A stretch of DNA of 64,000 nt from Desulfacinum sp. (GTDB lineage: Bacteria > Desulfobacterota > Syntrophobacteria > Syntrophobacterales > DSM-9756): the NCBI GenBank assembly GCA_014359885.1, contig JACIYN010000019.1, forward strand, positions 1 to 64,000, written 5' to 3'. This document shows, piece after piece, positions 52,122-61,388 of this stretch (position 1 is the first letter of the stretch; each line of letters starts with the position of its first letter). The position numbers were made by a program, and so were the translations under genes. The notes under the pieces were generated by a model, which saw only the letters and a list, made by a program, of their open reading frames with translations, ran no database searches and was not told the origin of the DNA.

Positions 52122-52460
52122 TCAAAGGGCCTGGATGCCGTTTTCCCCCGTGCGGATGCGGATGGCATCGTTGATGGTACTGACGAAGATCTTGCCGTCT
52201 CCGATCTTTCCCGTGTACCCCGCTTCCCGGATGGCCTCCACCACGGACGGGGCCAGGTCGTCGGCGACCACCACGGTGAGGAGCAGCTTGGGGACGAAGT
52301 CCACGTGGTATTCGGCGCCCCGGTAGAGCTCCACGTGGCCCTTCTGGCGCCCGAATCCCTTGACTTCCATGAGGGTCATGCCCTGGACGCCCAGGCCCAC
52401 CAGGGCCTCCTGCACGTCGCCCAGCTTGAACGGCTTGATGATGGCTTCAATCTTGATCAT
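52122..52460 (-). CDS. glnB: Nitrogen regulatory protein PII
   Basis: A complete 112-residue PII protein. MIKIEAIIKPFKLGDVQEAL, the T-loop with Tyr51 (VELYRGAEYHVDF) and the ATP/2-oxoglutarate motif TGKIGDGKIFV are all present. It senses ATP/ADP and 2-oxoglutarate and binds Amt from the cytoplasm; being next to amt it acts as GlnK. AAGGAGGTT precedes ATG 52460, and a sigma-54 promoter lies 43 bp upstream. Confidence 0.95.
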   Translation of the reverse strand: MIKIEAIIKPFKLGDVQEALVGLGVQGMTLMEVKGFGRQKGHVELYRGAEYHVDFVPKLLLTVVVADDLAPSVVEAIREAGYTGKIGDGKIFVSTINDAIRIRTGENGIQAL

Positions 52461-52502
52461 GGCGGCAACCTCCTTTTCTGGATGAATGTTGCCCACCAGA
52501 GG

Positions 52503-52519
52503 GGCAAAACCCTTGCCAG
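52503..52519 (-). promoter_or_regulatory. Sigma-54 promoter of glnB-amt
   Basis: On the minus strand CTGGCAAGGGTTTTGCC has GG and GC ten bases apart and matches all but two positions of the -24/-12 consensus. Transcription would start near 52491, about 30 nt before glnB. An AT-rich tract lies upstream (52540-52625). Confidence 0.6.
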
Positions 52520-53021
52520 GATCGCCACACCTGCCATAAACTATTGTCTTTAAAGAACAAAAATTCCAGAAGCCCGATTTGGATCTCTATAGATCGACAA
52601 AAAACGAAACAAAATTGTTCCTTTTTCCGGACCGGGGCACCTTTTTGTGCAGGTGCGCCGGCGAGGGATCTTCCGGGTGTCAAACAGGGGATCCTCGCGG
52701 CGAACGCGTCGTTGTGGCCGCCGCCCAGGGGAGAGCCTCGGGGCACCGGGGTCGCAGGGGGCATCCCCACGCCCGGCAAGTGACGTCAGCTCACTTGCAA
52801 TGCAGCGTCCGATTTGTCATAAGTCAAGAAAAGCCGAAAGCATCCGCTCCATCGTGAAAAGGATAGAACCCCATCGGCGGGGGTTCCTATGCTCTCTATA
52901 CCTGCAAGCATGGACAGCCCGGCGGTGCAGGTCCTTGTGGGTTCCTGTCGCCCAAGGATGGCAGCCGAAGGGAGATTTTCCGGAATGGCGATTAGGCAAC
53001 ACTAATATTGGGGAGACAGTT
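52520..53021. other. AT-rich then repeat-bearing spacer between glnB and HicBA-like genes
   Basis: The first 100 bp are unusually AT-rich. GCATGGACAGCCCGGCGGTG (52908-52927) recurs at 55241 with one change, also upstream of a toxin-antitoxin-like pair. No gene seen. Confidence 0.5.
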
Positions 53022-53234
53022 ATGAAATATCGAGTTATTATTGAACGAGATGAAGATGGAATGTTTGTAGCAGAGGTTCCTGCCCTACCCGGCTGTATTT
53101 CTCAAGGTGAGACACGTGCGGAGGCTTTAAGAAATATTCAAGAAGCCATTGAAGTTTATATTGAAAGCCTGAAGGCTCACAATGAACCGATTCCACCATC
53201 CATAGACGAGGAATTTGTCGAGGTGGCAATGTGA
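53022..53234 (+). CDS. HicB-like antitoxin
   Basis: A 70-residue protein with the HicB partial RNase H-like fold: YRVIIERDEDGMFVAEVPAL, PGCISQGET and ALRNIQEAIEVYIESL. No C-terminal DNA-binding domain was recognised in this short form. GGGGAGAC precedes the ATG. Its AT content is clearly above that of the neighbours, a sign of transfer. The stop overlaps the toxin start (ATGTGA). Confidence 0.9.
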   Translation: MKYRVIIERDEDGMFVAEVPALPGCISQGETRAEALRNIQEAIEVYIESLKAHNEPIPPSIDEEFVEVAM

Positions 53235-53461
53235 GCGTCCTACCGCGGATATCAGGGCGTGAAGTAGTAGCAGCTCTGTTGAAGATAGGTTATGCAAAAG
53301 ATAGACAGAAAGGCAGTCACATAGTTTTGAGGCAGATCGCTTATCCTCACAGACGCATTGTTGTTCCAGACCATAGTGAAGTGGCAACAGGTACATTGCG
53401 AAAGATTATAAGACAAGCGGGATTGACCGTTAGAGAATTCAATAATCTTTTATCAAATTGA
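53231..53461 (+). CDS. HicA-like mRNA interferase toxin
   Basis: A 76-residue dsRBD-fold protein. RISGREVVAALLKIGY and the catalytic-histidine segment KGSHIVLRQ are typical of HicA/YcfA; VVPDHSEVATGTLRKIIRQA completes the fold. GTG start overlaps the antitoxin stop. The antitoxin-first order is common among short HicBA systems. Confidence 0.88.
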   Translation: MSVLPRISGREVVAALLKIGYAKDRQKGSHIVLRQIAYPHRRIVVPDHSEVATGTLRKIIRQAGLTVREFNNLLSN

Positions 53462-53661
53462 AGTACGACCTGCCTAAAAATCGCTCCTCTTGACCGCTAA
53501 TCTCCTGCGCTCCGCAGCAATCTCACAACAACCCAAAAACTTCAGGTTGATGTCCATGCGTGGTAAATGGGTGTCGGTTATCAATGCCATCGCCGTCGTG
53601 TTTGCCGGGGACGCAGCGTGAAGGGGACTCCGCCCCCGCGGACGGCATCTGATCTGGGGAG

Positions 53662-54801
53662 ATGACGGGATGGCACCGGCGAGCCCCGCCGGAATCGCCG
53701 GTGGAAAAGAAAACCGGGAAGCATGGGGAGAAAGCGTTGGTGGAAAAGGCGGGTTCCAAAGGCGCCTTCGGCCGGGACGGCGGGCGCCGCCTGGGCTTTT
53801 TGCACCAGGGGGCGCTGGGCGATTTCATCCTTTTTTTGCCGGTTCTGGATGCCCTGTACCGGCGGGAGGGCGTGTCGGTCTTCCATCTTTGGACCCGGCC
53901 GGCTTATGGCGGCCTTCTGGAAGGAAAACCCTACGAGGTCCGCGTTCATGCGCTGTCGTCCCCGTTTTGGGGCGCCCTCTATCATGAGGAGGCCTGGAAG
54001 ACGGTCCGGGTCCCGGAGGAACTGGCGGGGTTGGATGCCTTCTTTTGGGTGGGCCAGTCGGGGGCGCGAGATCTGGTGGCCCGGCTGGGGAAACGGCTTG
54101 CCATCCCCGTCCGTTGGATCCGCTCGTTTCCGGCCCAAGGGGACGGCGCCCTGCCCGTGACGGCCTTCCTCGCCAAGCAACTTTCCGCCGCCCTGGGCCG
54201 GCCCGTGGAACCGGGGCTGCCGGAAGTGACGCCGTCCCGAAAGGCGCGGGAAGCCGTGTGCCGCCTGCTGGCTTCCCAGGGGCTGGAGCCGAAGGGATAC
54301 GGGGTCGTGCACGTGGGAAGCGGGGGGCGGGCCAAGGTGTGGCCCTTTCCCCGCTGGGAGCGGCTGCTCTACCGGCTTCGGGAGGCGGCGGGAAGGCCTT
54401 TGGTCTTCACCACCGGGCCCGCCGACGAGCCCTATGAACCCTTCGTGGATCGGATGGCCGCGAGGTTCAACGGACGGCGCCTGTCGGGCCTGGGTCTGGA
54501 CGAACTGGCCGCCCTGCTGGCTTGGGCGCGCTTTTATGCCGGCTGCGATTCCGGGGTGAGCCATCTGGCGGCGGCCGTGGGAACGCCGTCTTTGGTCATC
54601 TTCGGCCCCACCGATCCCCGGGTGTGGGCCCCGCAAGGCCCGCACGTCCAGATCCTCCGGGACCATTGGGATCCCGAAGACGTGATGGAGTGGGATGCCC
54701 GTGACGAGTCACCGGCCCCCGCCGCCCTGCCCCAAGAGTGCCGTCGATTCCTCCGCAAGATCGCCTCCGCCCCGCACCGGCCTTCTGCGTTTTTACCTTA
54801 G
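53662..54801 (+). CDS. Glycosyltransferase family 9 (heptosyltransferase-like)
   Basis: A 379-residue GT-B enzyme. The N-terminal Rossmann half has LGFLHQGALGDFILFLPVL, close to the usual GxLGD motif. The C-terminal donor half has GVVHVGSGGRAKVWP and YAGCDSGVSHLAAAVGTPSLVIFGP, the family 9 signature. Likely adds heptose or a related sugar to lipopolysaccharide core. A basic N-terminal extension of about 40 residues precedes the domain; the ATG at 53662 is the best of several candidates. Confidence 0.88.
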   Translation: MTGWHRRAPPESPVEKKTGKHGEKALVEKAGSKGAFGRDGGRRLGFLHQGALGDFILFLPVLDALYRREGVSVFHLWTRPAYGGLLEGKPYEVRVHALSSPFWGALYHEEAWKTVRVPEELAGLDAFFWVGQSGARDLVARLGKRLAIPVRWIRSFPAQGDGALPVTAFLAKQLSAALGRPVEPGLPEVTPSRKAREAVCRLLASQGLEPKGYGVVHVGSGGRAKVWPFPRWERLLYRLREAAGRPLVFTTGPADEPYEPFVDRMAARFNGRRLSGLGLDELAALLAWARFYAGCDSGVSHLAAAVGTPSLVIFGPTDPRVWAPQGPHVQILRDHWDPEDVMEWDARDESPAPAALPQECRRFLRKIASAPHRPSAFLP

Positions 54802-55524
54802 ACGGCATGTTCACAGGTGACCTCATCCACGCCCCCGGCGGCCTGGCCGCCGGGTCTCTACCCATTTCCGACCCCACGCGCTGCTCCCGACCCGTTTTCA
54901 AGCGTCAGGGCCTCGCTCTTGAACCCTCCTATCCGGCATCCAAGGTTTCCCGATGAGAATCCCCAAATCCTTCCTTTTTTTGGGAGTTTCCAAAAGCAGT
55001 TTGAAGACGCTTGCAATACAGTGTGAAATTTGGCATGAACCGGGAAAAAGAAGCGACCCCGCCCCATCGGGAAACAGACGCTCGACTCCACCGGCTGTTG
55101 GAAAAATGCGAACGACGACTCCTCGGCCAAGCGAATCACTGATTATCTCCAATCTCCATAACAGGGGGATGGGTAGCCAAGGGTAATCGGATGGCTCCGG
55201 GTGCTGGTGCCCTCAGCACCCATGTTCTCAAAACCTCTAGGCATGAACAGCCCGGCGGTGCACGATCCGGGTGGTTTTCTCCCAAACAGAAATCGCGGCC
55301 TCATGGAGATTGTGTAGAATAACAAGTTCGTGGGACGCTACGCGTCCCACGAACGGGCGCCGAGGTATGGCATCCACGTGTTCGGGGACCGCTATGCGCG
55401 CCGTCGAACACGCGGCTGCAGCGGGCGGACGCTGCGGCGAAAAAACTCGCCTCCGCGTCCGCCGCTGATCCGCGGCGCCCGTTATGCTCTGAGAAATAGG
55501 CCGTATGATTCGGGAGAACAGCGT
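54802..55524. other. 723-bp spacer with nested inverted repeats
   Basis: Holds a hairpin GGGTGCTG/CAGCACCC (55199-55221), a copy of GCATGAACAGCCCGGCGGTG (55241), a palindrome GTTCGTGGGACGC-tac-GCGTCCCACGAAC (55326-55354), and a larger inverted repeat AACGGGCGCCG/CGGCGCCCGTT (55352-55362, 55473-55483) enclosing AGCGGGCGGACGC/GCGTCCGCCGCT. Base composition varies. No gene seen. Confidence 0.55.
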
Positions 55525-55845
55525 TTGAGTGACTTTGCCGAGAAAGTCCGCGATTTGGTAAGCGCCGGAGAAATCAGGATATCCGAGCATGGATATGATG
55601 AGTTGGCCGAAGATGGTTTGACCGCGAGAGAAGTACTCCAAGGAATTGAAAGTGCCGTGGTTGTCGAAGAATACCCGAACTACCCGAAGGGCCCTTGTAT
55701 TCTAATGCTGCAGAAGGATAAACTCGGGTCGCCGATCCATGTTGTCTGGGGTATCCCAAAAGGGCATAATAAACCTGCAGTTCTGGTTACGGCCTATCGG
55801 CCGGATCCGGATCAATGGGATGAATCGTTCACCAGAAGGCGATAA
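55525..55845 (+). CDS. DUF4258 protein, RelE-like toxin candidate
   Basis: A 106-residue protein with the DUF4258 pattern: RISEHGYDELAEDGLTAREV, then VVEEYPNYPKGPCILML and GIPKGHNKPAVLVTAYRPD. The fold resembles RelE-type toxins. TTG at 55525 with CGGGAG eight bases upstream is preferred to the longer frame from 55330, whose first part has no protein-like character. The small partner gene starts two bases after its stop. Confidence 0.82.
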   Translation: MSDFAEKVRDLVSAGEIRISEHGYDELAEDGLTAREVLQGIESAVVVEEYPNYPKGPCILMLQKDKLGSPIHVVWGIPKGHNKPAVLVTAYRPDPDQWDESFTRRR

Positions 55846-55847
55846 CG

Positions 55848-56066
55848 ATGAAAAAGAAGAAAAAAATTAAGTACGTACATGAAGGGCATTACGTGGCCGA
55901 GGTGCAGGTTGAACTATTGGAGGACGATACAGGTTGGTCGCCTTACCTAAGTATTGAAGATGCCAATAAGCTGGATGATGTAAGGGATGCTATTCGACAG
56001 GGAGATCTGAAGTCGGCAGGGAAGTACGGGCGTCTATATGAACTGCGTCCGGTAGCCCAGGAATGA
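55848..56066 (+). CDS. Small partner protein, antitoxin candidate
   Basis: A 72-residue protein starting MKKKKKIKYVHEGHYVAEV, with an acidic middle (LLEDDTGWSPYLSIEDA) and a helical end. No DNA-binding motif was recognised. Its tight linkage to the DUF4258 gene, small size and AT-richer codons suggest the antitoxin half of a mobile pair; this is inference. Confidence 0.75.
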   Translation: MKKKKKIKYVHEGHYVAEVQVELLEDDTGWSPYLSIEDANKLDDVRDAIRQGDLKSAGKYGRLYELRPVAQE

Positions 56067-56130
56067 TGGCAGAATGCGGCCAATGAGCTTTGTGGTTGGG
56101 CGGCACTCCCTCTGCGGAGAAAGTTATCCA

Positions 56131-56176
56131 AAGGGAACGGGCCCACGGCGGTGTGTGCCGGTGGGCCCGTTCCCTT
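56131..56176. terminator. Strong bidirectional terminator
   Basis: AAGGGAACGGGCCCAC and GTGGGCCCGTTCCCTT pair perfectly over 16 bp with a 14-nt loop. T-rich bases follow on both strands. It sits between the small partner gene and the converging HU gene. Confidence 0.85.
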
Positions 56177-56200
56177 TCGTGGACGGTGGCCGAAAGAGGA

Positions 56201-56485
56201 TCAGCGGGCGCCGCTGTCCACGCGCTCCTTGAGCTCCTTGCCCACCTTGAAGAAGGGCAGGCGCTTGGGCTTCACTTCGATGAGCTCCCCCGTCTTGGGG
56301 TTTCGGCCCTTGTAGCCCTCGTAGTCCTTCACCTTGAAGCTTCCGAAGCCGCGGATTTCCACCCGATCCCCCTGGATCAGGGCCTTTTCCATGCTTTCAA
56401 ACGCCACGTTCACGGCGAGTTCCGCCGCCTTGAGGGTGATGCCTTCCGCCTTGGCCAAGGCTTCGATGAGCTGGCTTTTGGTCAT
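56201..56485 (-). CDS. HU/IHF-family DNA-binding protein
   Basis: A 94-residue nucleoid protein: MTKSQLIEALAKAEG, FESMEKALIQGDRVEIRGFG SFKV-type core and the beta-arm GRNPKTGELIEV with the DNA-intercalating Asn-Pro. Bends or wraps DNA as a dimer. Lies 33 bp after serS on the same strand. Confidence 0.95.
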   Translation of the reverse strand: MTKSQLIEALAKAEGITLKAAELAVNVAFESMEKALIQGDRVEIRGFGSFKVKDYEGYKGRNPKTGELIEVKPKRLPFFKVGKELKERVDSGAR

Positions 56486-56518
56486 CGCGTTTGCTCCTTG
56501 TCTTCCGTTGAACGGTCT

Positions 56519-57814
<1,296 letters not shown>

Positions 57815-57960
57815 TTAGCGCTTTTCAGAACCTGTTTGCATGGGGTCGGATCGGTTTTCCATAAATGTATCAAGGTGTTGATTAATGCCTGGTTTACTCC
57901 CGGGCGGGCGGCTTGTCAAATCCTTTAGGAACCTCGGTCGGTTGGCGTCTGCGGGCCGCC

Positions 57961-58743
57961 TCATTGGTCCACCTGGGCGCTCACCACCTCCACGCTGTAG
58001 TCCTTGAGCAGGTCCAGGTCGGGAAGGTTGTGGAACACGATCATGAAGGGCACCTTGCCCATGGAGGGGATGTGCACGTTGGTCAGGTCCTTGCCTTCCC
58101 GGTTCATCATGGCGTTCTGGACGTCGGCCATGTCCATCTGCATCAGTTCTTCCTTGGAAAGGACGTTGCCGCAGTAGGCCCGCTGCACGAGAGCCGGCTG
58201 GCTGTCCCCGGTGTAGAGCTTTCCTTCCAGGAGCACGAAGCTCACGGGGCGGCTCTCCTCGTTGACCACCTTGCCTTCCACCACGAAGATCTGGCCCACG
58301 GTGGCGTTTTCCAGGAAATAGGCCTGGAGGTTCTCTTCGATGCTCACCTGGGGCACGGCCGCAGGGGCCGGGGCAGGCGGGGCGGCTTCTTCCGGCGGGG
58401 CCGCCTTCCAAGAGCCGGTGGATTGGAGGTAATGGGCTGCGGCGGCCAGGACGATAGCGAGCAACAGGAGCCCCAGCAGCAGGCGGCCGGCGCCTCTCTT
58501 CCTGGGGGTCGCCTGGGGGCGGAGCGGCTTCGGCGCGGGCTGTTGGTACGCGACGGTCTCCTCCTGGTCCACTTCCCGCCCCGATGGGGCCGCATCAGCG
58601 GGCACAGGCGCCTCGGACAAGTCGTCTTTTTTGACAACGAAGGTGTGACCGCACCGGGAGCAACGAACCTTGGCGCTGTCCTTGTGGATACGACTCGGAT
58701 CCAACCGATACTTGGTTCCGCACAACTCGCAACTGACGATCAT
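57961..58743 (-). CDS. Zinc-ribbon membrane protein (MJ0042 / DUF3426)
   Basis: A 260-residue protein. N-terminal zinc ribbon with CELCGTKYRLD and CSRCGHTFVV, a Pro/Ala linker, one membrane helix (LLLGLLLLAIVLAAAAHYL, about 88-106), a second Pro/Ala linker, then a DUF3426-type extracytoplasmic domain (FVVEGKVVNEESRP). Function unknown; similar proteins lie near housekeeping genes in deltaproteobacteria. It is 17 bp after hpt. Confidence 0.87.
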   Translation of the reverse strand: MIVSCELCGTKYRLDPSRIHKDSAKVRCSRCGHTFVVKKDDLSEAPVPADAAPSGREVDQEETVAYQQPAPKPLRPQATPRKRGAGRLLLGLLLLAIVLAAAAHYLQSTGSWKAAPPEEAAPPAPAPAAVPQVSIEENLQAYFLENATVGQIFVVEGKVVNEESRPVSFVLLEGKLYTGDSQPALVQRAYCGNVLSKEELMQMDMADVQNAMMNREGKDLTNVHIPSMGKVPFMIVFHNLPDLDLLKDYSVEVVSAQVDQ

Positions 58744-58760
58744 GGCCGACCCCGTCGCTT

Positions 58761-59309
58761 TCAGGAGGTGGAAGCCTCCTGGTCCACGAATTCCACTTCA
58801 TAGATGCCCTGGAGTTCCCTGTAGCGTTCGGCGAAATCCAGGCCATAGCCCACCACGAAGCCGCCCGGAATCCGGATGCCCGCATAATGGACCGGGACTT
58901 CCACCTCGCGGCGTTCGTATTTGTCGATCAGGGTGCACACCTTGAGCGACCGGGGCTTTCGCTCCTGAAGATGCCGGAGGAGCCAGGAAAGGGTGATGCC
59001 GGAGTCCACGATGTCTTCCACCACGATCACGTCCTTTCCTTCGATGCAGCACTCCACGTCCTTTTTCAACACCACGCGGCCGCTGCTTTGGGTGGCGTTG
59101 CCGTAACTGGCAACCCGGATAAAGTCCACTTCCGCGGGGATGCTGAGATGGCGAACCAGGTCCGCCATGAAGATGAAGGCCCCCTTCAGTACGCCCACCA
59201 GGACCACTTCCCGGCCCTGGTACTCGTCGCTGATCTGCTGTGCCAGCTCCCGGACCTTCTGCTGGATCTCGTCGTAGGAGATTTTGGGTACCAGCCTGTG
59301 TGGTTTCAT
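58761..59309 (-). CDS. hpt: Hypoxanthine phosphoribosyltransferase
   Basis: A 182-residue purine-salvage enzyme that transfers ribose phosphate from PRPP to hypoxanthine or guanine. The PRPP loop VIVVEDIVDSGITL, the flexible loop VASYGNATQSSG and the base-binding YGLDFAERYR are present. Normal length. Confidence 0.95.
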   Translation of the reverse strand: MKPHRLVPKISYDEIQQKVRELAQQISDEYQGREVVLVGVLKGAFIFMADLVRHLSIPAEVDFIRVASYGNATQSSGRVVLKKDVECCIEGKDVIVVEDIVDSGITLSWLLRHLQERKPRSLKVCTLIDKYERREVEVPVHYAGIRIPGGFVVGYGLDFAERYRELQGIYEVEFVDQEASTS

Positions 59310-59365
59310 CCGCTTCCTTTCTCACGGGGCCGCTCGGCGGCTTATTTCGGAGCAAAAACGGAATC

Positions 59366-59394
59366 AACTTAACGGAAACGGGTGCAAAGGTCAA
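59366..59394 (-). promoter_or_regulatory. Candidate promoter of hpt
   Basis: On the minus strand TTGACC, a 17-bp spacer and TAAGTT, about 50-80 bp before the hpt start. Confidence 0.3.
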
Positions 59395-59437
59395 TCGACT
59401 CCTTCGGTTAACTCTTCAAAACCATTCACAATAAGCA

Positions 59438-59465
59438 AAGCCCCCCGGGACGGGGGGCCGCTTTG
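59438..59465. other. GC hairpin between divergent hpt and nfu genes
   Basis: AAAGCCCCCC-gggac-GGGGGGC-cg-CTTT forms a 7-bp GC stem extended by AAAG/CTTT. It looks like a terminator yet lies between two divergent genes, so it may be an attenuator or a remnant. Confidence 0.4.
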
Positions 59466-59535
59466 GTCTTTGCATCGGCGTCCGATCGGGATTATATGAA
59501 CTGGGCAGGGCCCAAAAGAAAAAAGGAGAAGAACG

Positions 59536-59754
59536 ATGAGAGATCAGGTGGAAAAGGCGCTGGCGAAGATTCGCCCCATGTTGGAACGGGACGGCGGGAG
59601 CGTGGAACTGGTGGATATCGAGGGGTCCGTGGTGAAGGTGCGCCTGACCGGGGCGTGCCACGGGTGTCCCATGAGCCAGATGACGCTGAAGGCGGGCATC
59701 GAGCGGATCATCCGCCAGGAAGTGCCGTCGGTGACCGAAGTGGTGGCGGTGTAG
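59536..59754 (+). CDS. NifU-like (Nfu) iron-sulfur cluster carrier
   Basis: A 72-residue stand-alone Nfu domain with RDGGSVELVDIEG and the cluster-binding CHGCPMS motif. Carries [4Fe-4S] clusters to target proteins as a dimer, useful in a genome with many Fe-S enzymes. AAAAAGGAG precedes the ATG. Confidence 0.94.
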   Translation: MRDQVEKALAKIRPMLERDGGSVELVDIEGSVVKVRLTGACHGCPMSQMTLKAGIERIIRQEVPSVTEVVAV

Positions 59755-59772
59755 ATTCCTTTTGAGATTCAA

Positions 59773-60240
59773 TTACTTGTGATACGGCTGGCCTCGGAGG
59801 ATGGTGAAGGCCCGGTAGAGCTGTTCCGCCACCACGAGGCGGGCCAGATCATGGGGCAGGGTCATCTTGGATAGGGCCAGGACGTGGGTCGCCTGCTGAC
59901 GAACCTCTTCGGAAAGTCCCAGGGGGCCTCCCACGACCATCCACAGTTCCCGCGCCGATTCCTGGATCCGGCCCAGGAGGGCCGCAAAGGACGGGGAATC
60001 CAGTGGGCGGCCCCGCTCGTCCCAGGCGATGAGCACGTCCTGCGGGGCCGGGAGCTTGAGGATCCGTTGGCCCTCCCTGGTCTTCACGTCTTCCTCGTCC
60101 GCTCTTTTTCCTATCTTTTCGGGCTTCACCACGTGCACCTCCACCGATGCGTAATGCCGCAGCCGGTCCAGGTACCGCTGGATGCCCGCGTCCATTTCCG
60201 GAAAGACGGTCTTTCCCACGAAGATCAGGTGAATTTTCAT
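59773..60240 (-). CDS. rlmH: 23S rRNA pseudouridine-1915 N3-methyltransferase
   Basis: A 155-residue SPOUT-class methyltransferase. The knot region has DERGRPLDSPSFAALLG, the SAM-binding VVGGPLGLS and the C-terminal LAKMTLPHDLAR-like segment (here LSKMTLPHDLARLV). Normal family length, complete from ATG 60240 to the stop. Confidence 0.96.
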   Translation of the reverse strand: MKIHLIFVGKTVFPEMDAGIQRYLDRLRHYASVEVHVVKPEKIGKRADEEDVKTREGQRILKLPAPQDVLIAWDERGRPLDSPSFAALLGRIQESARELWMVVGGPLGLSEEVRQQATHVLALSKMTLPHDLARLVVAEQLYRAFTILRGQPYHK

Positions 60241-60626
60241 GCTCTTGGCGTTTCTTCGGGAGTCTTTTTAAAAATGTTTCTGTGTCCGAATCGAGGCCAA
60301 GGCCGCACCTACCGTTGAAAAGGCTTATTAGCGTCTATTCGCGTTCATTCGCGGTTCTCTGGCAGGTCCTGAAGGGCGGGCGTAAAGCCCTCCCCTACAA
60401 AAAGGCACGGACCCCTTGGGTAGGGGCGGGATTTATCCCCGCCCGCTGATCACTGCCGCCTCATCGGGCTACGATGGCCTGTTCCCGCGGGGCTGAGGCC
60501 CGCGGCTACGAAGAAGCCCTCACCGCGGAAGGTTGCGACGCCGGAGGAGAGAACGCGCCGTCCGGAGCACGCAATCGTAGGGGCGAATGATCATTCGCCC
60601 CTACATCCCGTGTTTCTTGAACCCCT
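60241..60626. repeat. 386-bp repeat-rich spacer
   Basis: Contains GCGTCTATTCGCGTTCATTC (60331, 26-bp identity with 42406), GGGCGGGCGTAAAGCCCTCC (60376), GTAGGGGCGGGA-ttta-TCCCCGCCC (60420-60444), CCCGCGGGGCTGAGGCCCGC (about 60484) and GTAGGGGCGAATGA / TCATTCGCCCCTAC (60577-60604). No gene seen. Confidence 0.75.
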
Positions 60627-61388
60627 TCAATCCTGCGACGAATCGGGGCCGCGGTGGCGGGCGGCCAGGAGAAACTCCCGGTTTCCCTTGGGACCCAGGA
60701 TGGGCGACGGGACGACCCCCAGCACCTCCAGCCCCAGGCCTTGGGCCGTCTCCACCACCGCCCGGCACACGGCCCGGTGCACGGCGGGGTCCTTCACCAC
60801 GCCGCCCTTTCCCACCTTGTCCCGGCCCGCCTCGAACTGGGGCTTGATGAGGGCCACCAGCCGGGCCTCCGGGGCCAGGAAGTCCACCACGCGGGGAAGG
60901 ACCAGCCTGAGGGAGATGAAGGAGGTGTCCACGGTGGCGAACTGAATGGGGTCGGGGATCTTGCTTCGCTCCAGGTAGCGGATGTTTTGGCGCTCCAGGA
61001 CCACGACCCGCGGGTCCTGGCGGAGCGTCCAGGCCAGCTGCCCGTAGCCCACGTCCACGGCGTACACCTTGGCCGCGCCCCGCTGGAGCAGGCAGTCGGT
61101 GAAGCCTCCCGTGGAGGCGCCCACGTCCATGGCGGTGAGCCCCCTCACATCCAGGGCGAAATGGTCCAGGGCGTGTTCCAGCTTGAGGCCCCCCCGGCTC
61201 ACGTAGGGGATGTCCTGACCCCGCAGTTCCAGGTGCGCGTCGGCGGCCACCTTGTGGCCGGCCTTGGTGACGGGGCGGCCGTCCACCAGGACCCGGCCTG
61301 CCATGATGAGGGCCTGGGCCCGGTCGCGGCTTGCCGCCAGGCCCCGATCCACCAGCAGCTTATCCAATCGCACGGATGTGGGCGCCAT
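60627..61388 (-). CDS. tlyA: TlyA-family rRNA methyltransferase
   Basis: A 253-residue protein. N-terminal S4 RNA-binding domain ([20 protein letters not shown], residues about 6-65) and an FtsJ-like methyltransferase with [16 protein letters not shown]. The family methylates 2'-O positions of 16S/23S rRNA; some members are called haemolysins for historical reasons. The start at 61388 overlaps the dxs end by 29 bp. Confidence 0.92.
   Translation of the reverse strand: MAPTSVRLDKLLVDRGLAASRDRAQALIMAGRVLVDGRPVTKAGHKVAADAHLELRGQDIPYVSRGGLKLEHALDHFALDVRGLTAMDVGASTGGFTDCLLQRGAAKVYAVDVGYGQLAWTLRQDPRVVVLERQNIRYLERSKIPDPIQFATVDTSFISLRLVLPRVVDFLAPEARLVALIKPQFEAGRDKVGKGGVVKDPAVHRAVCRAVVETAQGLGLEVLGVVPSPILGPKGNREFLLAARHRGPDSSQD

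Noticed and set aside
52637-52650. NtrC-binding site upstream of glnB
   Set aside because: GCAC-CTTTTT-GTGC has the half-sites but one base too few between them; kept only as a weak possibility.
55352-55483. Integron attC site
   Set aside because: The outer arms and bulged inner hairpin resemble attC, but arm spacing is asymmetric and the conserved end triplets do not fit.
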